A stretch of 21,581 nucleotides of DNA from a virus. Made by a program: the position numbers and the translations under genes. The notes beneath the pieces are model-generated. The model was not told the origin of the DNA. It ran no database searches and saw only the letters and a program-made list of their open reading frames with translations. The stretch lies in IMG/VR virus record IMGVR_UViG_3300025630_000069, positions 1-21,581 of that record. One strand, given 5' to 3'. This document shows positions 1-5,347 of this stretch, one piece after another (the stretch's first letter is position 1; the number at the start of each line of letters is the position of its first letter).

Positions 1-333
1 GATGCCCCAGACGCCGCCGACCATCGCGCCGTACATCTGGATGTACCATTCAGGCATGGCGCTGAGAGCCAACGTGAAGTACGCCTCAACCGCAAGCGGA
101 TCGAACAACGCCCAAACGAACGGTGCGGAGAACATTGAGAACGAGATGCGACGCAGCCACTTGTCCTTGTCGGTAAGGTTCGCCATCTCCCAGTCATGGT
201 TGTTCGACTGCTTGTCGCGCAGCAGGCGGGCGCGGTTCTCCTTCTCAGCCTTCTTAATTTCCTGCTCAGACATGACGTAATCTTTGACGCCATTCACAAC
301 AGGACCAATCAGCGTCCCGATCAATCCAATCAT
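1..333 (-). CDS. Three-helix holin, 3' end cut by window edge
   Basis: This frame starts at ATG 333 and stays open to base 1 (111 residues, no stop), so it is a partial gene. It opens with an amphipathic stretch (MIGLIGTLIGPVVNGVKDYV), continues with a charged helix rich in Lys, Glu and Arg (about residues 22-60), and then has hydrophobic stretches at about 64-80 and 97-111. The order matches the 'holin of 3TMs, for gene-transfer release' family known from gene transfer agents and siphoviruses, including the W-x-L/M-A-n-L-x-x-K-x-x-W pattern before the first membrane segment and the PEW motif between the last two. Such proteins sit in the inner membrane and are thought to help release endolysin or particles. 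The start overlaps the upstream stop in an ATGA junction. Family assignment is from memory of the pattern; holin function is inferred. Confidence 0.82.
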   Translation of the reverse strand, partial: MIGLIGTLIGPVVNGVKDYVMSEQEIKKAEKENRARLLRDKQSNNHDWEMANLTDKDKWLRRISFSMFSAPFVWALFDPLAVEAYFTLALSAMPEWYIQMYGAMVGGVWGI

Positions 334-590
334 TTATCGGCCTCCAGCAATTTAATCCGCACCTGTAGATCGTGGATTATGTGCATGAAATCTTCGCGCA
401 TCTGTTGCCTCGCAATGCTGTTAGCTGGCGACGCCACGATCTCGCCTTGCGGCGTGACCAACAGCATGAGATATCCTTCGGTCTTTTGCAGCCTGCTTTC
501 GAGTTCGTTTAAACTGGTGATGAGGTACCCAACAGCGGCGAACAGAATAGGTGCCAGCGCCGTCAGGATGGATTGCGTATTGAAATTCAC
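330..590 (-). CDS. Small membrane protein with coiled coil, lysis region
   Basis: The product is 86 residues if translation starts at the GTG at 590, which forms a GTGA overlap with the upstream stop and is preceded by a G-rich stretch. A second GTG at 602 would add four residues and cannot be excluded. A single hydrophobic segment (about residues 8-25, LAPILFAAVGYLITSL) is followed by a heptad-like segment (NELESRLQKTEGYL) and a second helix near the C-terminus (HIIHDLQVRIKLLEADK). One N-terminal anchor with a helical tail is the layout of inner-membrane spanins and of some phage membrane accessory proteins, but I recognise no family. It lies immediately before the holin in the transcript, so a lysis role is plausible but only inferred from position. 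Confidence 0.72.
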   Translation of the reverse strand: MNFNTQSILTALAPILFAAVGYLITSLNELESRLQKTEGYLMLLVTPQGEIVASPANSIARQQMREDFMHIIHDLQVRIKLLEADK

Positions 591-748
591 CGCCCCGTCC
601 ACCGCTTAACCGTGTCGGTCTCCCAGATGCGCAGCGCCAGCCAGATGATTGACAGCAGCGCCGCGACATCGGGCAGGATAGCGAGCCATGATCCCAGCCC
701 GCCAGCGACCGCCGCCACGTCGATCCCGCTTTTCATTTCGTTGGTCAT
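587..748 (-). CDS. 53-residue single-pass membrane protein, lysis region
   Basis: ATG 748 overlaps the upstream stop as TGATG, and the frame ends at TGA 587-589 inside the GTGA junction with the next gene, so it fills the space exactly. The protein is 53 residues: a short polar N-terminus (MTNEMKSGID), a hydrophobic stretch from about residue 11 to 40 (VAAVAGGLGSWLAILPDVAALLSIIWLAL, broken by Pro 26), and a charged C-terminal tail (RIWETDTVKRWTGR). The hydrophobic part could be one long or two short membrane passes. Small proteins of this kind are common next to phage holins and may be a second holin or antiholin. No family is recognised. Support comes from the junctions at both ends and the membrane-protein composition. 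Confidence 0.75.
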   Translation of the reverse strand: MTNEMKSGIDVAAVAGGLGSWLAILPDVAALLSIIWLALRIWETDTVKRWTGR

Positions 749-1017
749 CACGCGGCTCCGTCTCGCTTAATTTTGCCCACCATGCTCGGCGCAGTACACC
801 ATTGTCCGCCACGGTCGAAGAACACAGTCCATGTGTCGCGCCCTAGATAGAAGCGCATCCCTACGCCGCCGCTGGTTTCGCCCCGCCACGCAAGTTCCTC
901 GCCCGCATTGCGCGCTGCCTCATCCGCCGCCGCCACATCCGGCACGCACGCAATCTGCTGCTGTGCAGCGAGCGGCGTTGCAAACAGGCACGCGGCAATG
1001 ACGAGCGCGCCGCGCAT
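748..1017 (-). CDS. Small exported protein with signal peptide, lysis region
   Basis: The product has 89 residues from ATG 1017, which overlaps the upstream stop as TGATG; in-frame TTG and GTG codons lie just upstream but would break that junction. The first 20 residues (MRGALVIAACLFATPLAAQQ) look like a type I signal peptide: an Arg after the start, a hydrophobic core and an A-x-A-like end near residue 19. The mature part is short and soluble and holds two cysteines (ACVP about residue 24 and WCTA about 74) that could form a disulfide in the periplasm. I see no lipobox and no known enzymatic motif. Its position between fibre-region genes and small membrane proteins suggests a role in lysis or at the envelope, which is inference only. 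Confidence 0.72.
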   Translation of the reverse strand: MRGALVIAACLFATPLAAQQQIACVPDVAAADEAARNAGEELAWRGETSGGVGMRFYLGRDTWTVFFDRGGQWCTAPSMVGKIKRDGAA

Positions 1018-1346
1018 CACCAACCAGCAGGAAGTTTCTGCACCACGGGCGGATCGCGGTCGTCAGCAATGCGCTGCGCGAGAGCCGCCTGAATATCAGC
1101 CTCGCTCATGTCCAGCTTGTCGATCACCCACGCGACGACCTGATCCTTGGTCAGCACGTCGAACGCAACGAAGCTGTCCGCGTCCGGCGCGTCGAGGCCG
1201 ACAGAACCGTAAGCCGTGGCCGACAGATCGTCGGTGTCGTCGTGCGCGTTCACGCGCCAGTGCACCTGCTTGGCGACATCGCTCATGCCGTCTTCGCTTT
1301 TTGCGGTGTCGATGGTCTCGATGACCCATGTGTAGGTGATAGCCAT
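1017..1346 (-). CDS. DUF7936-like small phage protein, second copy
   Basis: This 109-residue protein begins MAITYTWVIETIDT and resembles a family of small phage proteins (DUF7936 type, seen in cyanophages and other marine phages) that share a start of the form M-x-x-TY-x-W-x-I-x-x-I. The first half is likely beta-stranded (conserved VHWRVNAHDD) and the second half contains the usual helix (LTKDQVVAWVIDKLDMSE). It is paralogous to the gene at 1492-1878, from which it is separated by a 47-residue gene. The start follows a good ribosome binding site (GAGGAA, five bases before ATG). The function is unknown. Position just after the tail fibre suggests a virion-associated or fibre-associated protein, but this is inferred. 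Confidence 0.8.
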   Translation of the reverse strand: MAITYTWVIETIDTAKSEDGMSDVAKQVHWRVNAHDDTDDLSATAYGSVGLDAPDADSFVAFDVLTKDQVVAWVIDKLDMSEADIQAALAQRIADDRDPPVVQKLPAGW

Positions 1347-1348
1347 GT

Positions 1349-1492
1349 TTATTCCTCAGTTGCTTCTGCTTGCGGCATGTCCACAGCCGCGTTGAGTGCC
1401 TGCACCACTTCCATCAGAGCCGGTGCCTCGTTGCCCTTGATGTCGATGCGAGCAAGGAAGGCAAGGGCGTTATCGACGATGCGCTTTTCCAT
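1349..1492 (-). CDS. 47-residue protein between two DUF7936-like genes
   Basis: The frame starts at ATG 1492, overlapping the upstream stop as TGATG, and ends at TAA 1349-1351, two bases before the next ATG. The product is 47 residues with no membrane segment. It begins with a likely amphipathic helix (MEKRIVDNALAFLARIDIKG) and continues NEAPALMEVVQALNAAVD with an acidic end (AEATEE). Two predicted helices joined by a short turn suggest a small helical hairpin. Similar tiny helical proteins accompany DUF7936-like genes in marine phages as far as I recall, but I cannot name a family. It is real by spacing and by its coupling to both neighbours; its function is unknown. Confidence 0.72.
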   Translation of the reverse strand: MEKRIVDNALAFLARIDIKGNEAPALMEVVQALNAAVDMPQAEATEE

Positions 1493-1878
1493 CAGGCTGC
1501 TACACCCTCTTCAACGGCCCAAGGCAGCGGTGCGGACTCCGGTGCGGCAACTGCGTTGGCAAGCTGCTGCGCAAGGTCGGCGTCCGTGCGGTCAAGGGAT
1601 GTGGTCTCGACACCATCAGCATCTTCAGCAATTCCGTTGCTCGCCTCGAACGCTTCTACCCACCCGATCACGTCCGCTTCTGTTACGTCAGCAAGCGGAA
1701 CGAAAGGCGAGGACAATTCATCAGGTGTCCAGTTCACAACCCGTGCGTCCTGCACCGTGTTGGTGCCATCCGTTGCGATACGAGACGCGCTGATCTGCAC
1801 GATCACACCGTCCGATCCATCAACAGGCTCGGGGTGCGTTGCGATGGAATTAATATTCCATGAATAAGTTACGGTCAT
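1492..1878 (-). CDS. DUF7936-like small phage protein, first copy
   Basis: The product is 128 residues. Its N-terminus, MTVTYSWNINSIATHPE, matches that of the 109-residue protein downstream (shared TY-x-W and I-x-T pattern), and both have an acidic helix in the middle (here VTEADVIGWVEAFEAS, there LTKDQVVAWVIDKLDM). This copy carries an extra C-terminal tail of about 35 residues rich in Ala, Asp and Glu. A clear Shine-Dalgarno sequence (AGGAG) lies about nine bases before ATG 1878, just after the fibre stop. The two copies look like an old tandem duplication. Function is unknown; the neighbourhood suggests an accessory virion role. Confidence 0.8.
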   Translation of the reverse strand: MTVTYSWNINSIATHPEPVDGSDGVIVQISASRIATDGTNTVQDARVVNWTPDELSSPFVPLADVTEADVIGWVEAFEASNGIAEDADGVETTSLDRTDADLAQQLANAVAAPESAPLPWAVEEGVAA

Positions 1879-1890
1879 TTTTGTTTACTC

Positions 1891-4080
1891 CTAAATTGTT
1901 CCGTCATGCAGCAACTTGTAACGATTGCCGTTGATTTTGAGTTCGACGTACTGGTTGCCAGCGCCAGCCGAACCAGTGCCGCCCGTGCTGCCGGTAGTGG
2001 TGTTTATCTCCAACAAGTCTCCGTTTGTGACGTTACCCAGCACCATTGTCTGTGTGCCGTTCATAACCAATTCGACACCGCCGGACACGCCGTTGAAGTT
2101 CAACCCGTAGTTTGTGCCATCGGACAACTGCAACGCTGATCCCAATGCGGCTGACTGAATATTTAATCTTGGTGTGCTGGCACTGGCACCAATTCCTACG
2201 TTTGATGAACTATTCCACTCAAGAGCCTTAGCGCCACCAGCAACCAGCGCACCAATGTCAGCAGATACCCAGCCCATGCCGGTGTCTGGATCGGCTTTGC
2301 TCGGAACCAGAGTTGGGTTGGTGGATGTAGCAGCCTCGTTCAGCATTGCGGGGCCGGACGCAGTAGTAACGTCTATGGTTAATCCAGATGTAACTGTAGA
2401 AGTGTTAATGGTTAGACGCCCACCGCCGCCTGTTGCAAACGCAAGAGTGTCCGCTGCGGAGTGATAAATTCCTGTGTCAAAGTCGCTATTGAATGACAGA
2501 GCGGGCGTTCCGAATGATCCCGCCGTCAGAATGTTCACCACACCCGACCCGCCAATGGCAACGCGGTTCCCACCGTTGGTGATTAAGTGCAGGTTGCCAG
2601 CAGCAGCAGCGCCAATACCGTCACCGGGGTTAGCCCTGTTTGGAACAAGCGTCGGATTTGTTGATGTAGCAGCCTCGTTCAGCAGTGCAGGTCCGGCAGC
2701 GTTGGCAATATTTAACGCCGTAGGAGTGACGTTAAAAACCGAACCGGAGTCGTCGTCGACGTACAGAGTTCCGCCGCTGTCATATATTGTCCATGTGTCT
2801 GTTCCTGACAGACCACCGCGCCGAAATTGAAGACCGGCATTTCCTGAGTCAGAAATGATTCGCATGAAGGATGAGTTTGCCCCGGTTTCCTCCACAATAA
2901 ACTGAGGAGCGGTTCCGGCACCTTTCACATGCAATCGTGCAGATGGTCCAGATTCGCCGATGCCGACATTGCCGCTGCTGATGATGCGGACCTTCTCGCC
3001 CGAAGCGGTGTGAAACTGGATCGAACCAGTTGCCAGCAGCTTTAGAAATGCGTTGGTGTGCTGGCCGGTGATGTAGGCGTTACTGCCGCCCCAATTGATC
3101 TGTTGCGACCCAAGATCGTTGAATTGAAGGTTGCCGCCGTTGTCGAGACGCATCTTCTCGGCGGAACTCGTGGCAAAGGCCAGATAGTTGTTACCCGGAT
3201 TACCGACAATCTGAACCGCATTGTTGGTGGTGTTGGATCGCCAGTAGATATTGCCGCTGTTGGTTGCGTCGCCGACATTGAATGTCATGCCGACAGTGCC
3301 GGACAGCGCCTGATTGGTGATCTGGAGATCAGCAGCAGAAGAATTGGACACGCCGAAATCAGTCGTGCCGATCTGCACTCGACCGTTTGCGCTGTCCACA
3401 ACACTAAATACCGCTTGTGCACCACCGTTCAGAACGGCGAGTCGGCTACCGCCCGGGCTGCTCGTCCCAATACCTAAGTTCCCACTCGTGCCAAGCCGCG
3501 CAACCTCTGAACCGTTCACGATGAATGGGACAACATGGTTAGTGAACGACCCTATCTGAAATTGCGACCCGCCAGATGAAGCGTAAAGCCCACCCTGCAC
3601 TGCGCCTCCGATAACGCGGGAGATCGTCTCGGTCGCGCTGATGCGTAGTGTGTCGGAGCCGAGAGTGGCGGTTCCAATGCCCATAGCTGGGCCGGTGCTG
3701 TCAAAATAGACTGGCGCTGCTGTGCTGCCGAACATTCGCACATCTTCGCCAGCCGCCCCTGCAAACTGCAATTCGATGGGCGAGCCACTGCGGTTTATTT
3801 GCGCGCTCGACCAGTTGATGAACCCGTCTGTCAGGGTCGTGCCTGTGATCGTCGTGCCGGTGATTGCTGCGGGGGTGGTCGCGCCGATGGTCGTGCCGTC
3901 GATGGTGCCGCCGTTGATGTCAACGACCGAAAGAACATCCTGCTCAATCGCGTTGTTAAGTTCTTCACGGCTGATCTTTTTTGTCGCAGCGCCCGAACTA
4001 TCCACGACGATGAAATAGTCGTCTGCCGCCGTCGCAGAGCCAGTAATCGCATCCAGTTCTGAGATTTTTTTGTCAGCCAT
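1891..4080 (-). CDS. Tail fibre protein with beta-rich repeats
   Basis: This 729-residue protein starts MADKKISELDAITGSATAAD, a start widely seen in phage fibre proteins. It is rich in Gly, Ser, Thr and Asn and carries two repeat types. One is G-N-x-GIG-x-S-x-P-x-x-RL, seen about three times (LGIGTSSPGGSRL, VGIGESGPSARL, VGIGASASTPRL). The other is the LNEAATSTNPTLVP unit, seen twice near the C-terminus with a degenerate version (PALSFNSDFDTGIY) between. Such repeats form trimeric beta-structured shafts that bind receptors. No intramolecular chaperone (S74-type) domain follows the GIG repeats, as it does in many relatives; the end is short (VELKINGNRYKLLHDGTI). AAGGA sits eight bases before the ATG. 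Identification as a fibre is confident; the receptor is unknown. Confidence 0.88.
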   Translation of the reverse strand: MADKKISELDAITGSATAADDYFIVVDSSGAATKKISREELNNAIEQDVLSVVDINGGTIDGTTIGATTPAAITGTTITGTTLTDGFINWSSAQINRSGSPIELQFAGAAGEDVRMFGSTAAPVYFDSTGPAMGIGTATLGSDTLRISATETISRVIGGAVQGGLYASSGGSQFQIGSFTNHVVPFIVNGSEVARLGTSGNLGIGTSSPGGSRLAVLNGGAQAVFSVVDSANGRVQIGTTDFGVSNSSAADLQITNQALSGTVGMTFNVGDATNSGNIYWRSNTTNNAVQIVGNPGNNYLAFATSSAEKMRLDNGGNLQFNDLGSQQINWGGSNAYITGQHTNAFLKLLATGSIQFHTASGEKVRIISSGNVGIGESGPSARLHVKGAGTAPQFIVEETGANSSFMRIISDSGNAGLQFRRGGLSGTDTWTIYDSGGTLYVDDDSGSVFNVTPTALNIANAAGPALLNEAATSTNPTLVPNRANPGDGIGAAAAGNLHLITNGGNRVAIGGSGVVNILTAGSFGTPALSFNSDFDTGIYHSAADTLAFATGGGGRLTINTSTVTSGLTIDVTTASGPAMLNEAATSTNPTLVPSKADPDTGMGWVSADIGALVAGGAKALEWNSSSNVGIGASASTPRLNIQSAALGSALQLSDGTNYGLNFNGVSGGVELVMNGTQTMVLGNVTNGDLLEINTTTGSTGGTGSAGAGNQYVELKINGNRYKLLHDGTI
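2250..2700 (-). repeat. Degenerate tandem repeats in the fibre gene
   Basis: Two copies of the protein unit LNEAATSTNPTLVP are encoded about 113 codons apart, with a diverged third unit between them. At DNA level a 22-base stretch is identical at 2324-2345 and 2663-2684, embedded in longer imperfect similarity. This is consistent with internal duplication within a fibre shaft and could mediate recombination that changes fibre length. Confidence 0.7.
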
Positions 4081-4091
4081 GCCGTTAATCC

Positions 4092-4481
4092 TTACCGATC
4101 TTCGCCTTCGTATGCCTCAAGCGCCGGAGAGCGCCAAGACCACCCTGACTTTGCATCGAAAGCGTCAATCGCTTCTTGGGTGTCACACGCGCGCCATTCT
4201 TTATATTTCTTGCAGAATTCTTCCTGCCGCACACTAACTACGTCTGTGTAAGCCTTGTGCAGCAATGCCTCGACGCCAGCGCGATCAAGCGTGTGACAAT
4301 CGCCATCAACATCGCGCACAGAGAATTCTTGCACGCCGCCAATATACCCAATCATCAGATAGGCGAGATCATAAAACAAAAATGAATATGTGTGGTTGCC
4401 GCACGAGAATTCACTATGCGTGAATCCAAACGTGTATTCGGACATGATCTCTGCGAATTTTTGGTGCTTATCTTTCTGCAT
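4092..4481 (-). CDS. Hypothetical protein between collar and fibre genes; possible fibre-assembly helper
   Basis: This is a 129-residue soluble protein with four cysteines and many aromatic residues. The layout, a small beta-like start (FSCGNHTYSFLFYDLAYLMI), then a Asp-Gly-containing strand (DVDGDCHTLDRAGVEALL), then a long helix ending CDTQEAIDAF, recalls DUF4376-type fibre-assembly proteins, where a 'dG-x-x-x-L-t-x-e-e' segment precedes such a helix. The match is loose and I would not name it. It starts two bases after the collar gene stop with only a weak ribosome binding site, and a second in-frame Met lies 12 residues in. Position between the collar protein and the long fibre fits a helper of fibre folding or attachment; this is inference. 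Confidence 0.7.
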   Translation of the reverse strand: MQKDKHQKFAEIMSEYTFGFTHSEFSCGNHTYSFLFYDLAYLMIGYIGGVQEFSVRDVDGDCHTLDRAGVEALLHKAYTDVVSVRQEEFCKKYKEWRACDTQEAIDAFDAKSGWSWRSPALEAYEGEDR

Positions 4482-4483
4482 TT

Positions 4484-5347
4484 CTATGTCTTTATGATGT
4501 AGTTCAAGATGATTGTGGGCTGCACGTTATTGTGCGGCGTATCACTGCCGACTGTGGTGTTGGAAGCTGCAGCCACGGGGTTAGGCGCGGCGTCAGCAAA
4601 TGCAGGAGTTACTGCCGAAGCAGGATTGCGCTGCGTAAATGATGGCAACTCAGCTTCAGTTAATTGGTGCGTCTCCGCGCCGCCTGTCGCGCCCAATGTG
4701 TCGCCATTCAATCCACCGCTCTGATTAGTCAGGCGATTGGCGCTACTTCCGCCCATGTCGTCCTGTCCCGCAATGACGCGCCCGCGCAAATCTGGAACAT
4801 TGAATGTGCTGCCAGAGCCGCCGTAGGTATAGGCGAGCGCCGCGAACAGCGATGCATACGTCGTCGTGCTTAGAGATTGCCCATAGCAGAATAGATACCC
4901 AGAAGGCTCTGTGATTCCGGCATACGGAAAAATCATGCCCGCCAAAAGAGGCGATGCCTGCTTGACTCGCAACGGAGTCATTATCTGAGTGTTATTGACG
5001 CCAGCCTCTGCTGTGGCTTGCGACGCAACCTGCAAGTCAATGATTTTGGTGCCAGTGTTGTCGTGAATGTCAATCCCACCAGAACTAGCAGCCGTGATCG
5101 AATCAGTGATCAACTCGAAGCGACTATTTGCAACATCAAATTCGCCAACAATAACCCATGCTGAATCAGCCGCATTGCGAATTTTGAGATAATTGTTCGC
5201 CGTGTCGTTCCACCACATCCCAGCATAGGTCGTTGTCGGCGCAGTCGCGGAGCCGTTATTGGTCGCAATAGCCGCCAATGCTGAGTTTAGATCAGCGCGG
5301 AACGCTGGCGTGGTTTGGTCGTTAATCACATAATCATGCGTGGACAT
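4484..5347 (-). CDS. Tail collar domain protein (short tail fibre)
   Basis: The product is 287 residues. The N-terminal part (about 1-75) has the NDQTTPAFRADLNSALAAI and MWWNDTANNYLKIRNAADSAW patterns frequent in phage tail proteins. Residues from about 135 form a Phage Tail Collar domain: AGMIFPYAG, then GYLFCYGQSLSTTTYASLFA, YTYGGSGSTFNVPDLRGRV and a G-rich region, ending HNNVQPTIILNYIIKT, which is the classic end of this family. Collar proteins sit at the tail tip or fibre ends and help contact the host. The gene abuts the J-like gene (TAA followed directly by ATG) and has GAGG six bases upstream of the start. Identification is confident by motif. Confidence 0.9.
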   Translation of the reverse strand: MSTHDYVINDQTTPAFRADLNSALAAIATNNGSATAPTTTYAGMWWNDTANNYLKIRNAADSAWVIVGEFDVANSRFELITDSITAASSGGIDIHDNTGTKIIDLQVASQATAEAGVNNTQIMTPLRVKQASPLLAGMIFPYAGITEPSGYLFCYGQSLSTTTYASLFAALAYTYGGSGSTFNVPDLRGRVIAGQDDMGGSSANRLTNQSGGLNGDTLGATGGAETHQLTEAELPSFTQRNPASAVTPAFADAAPNPVAAASNTTVGSDTPHNNVQPTIILNYIIKT

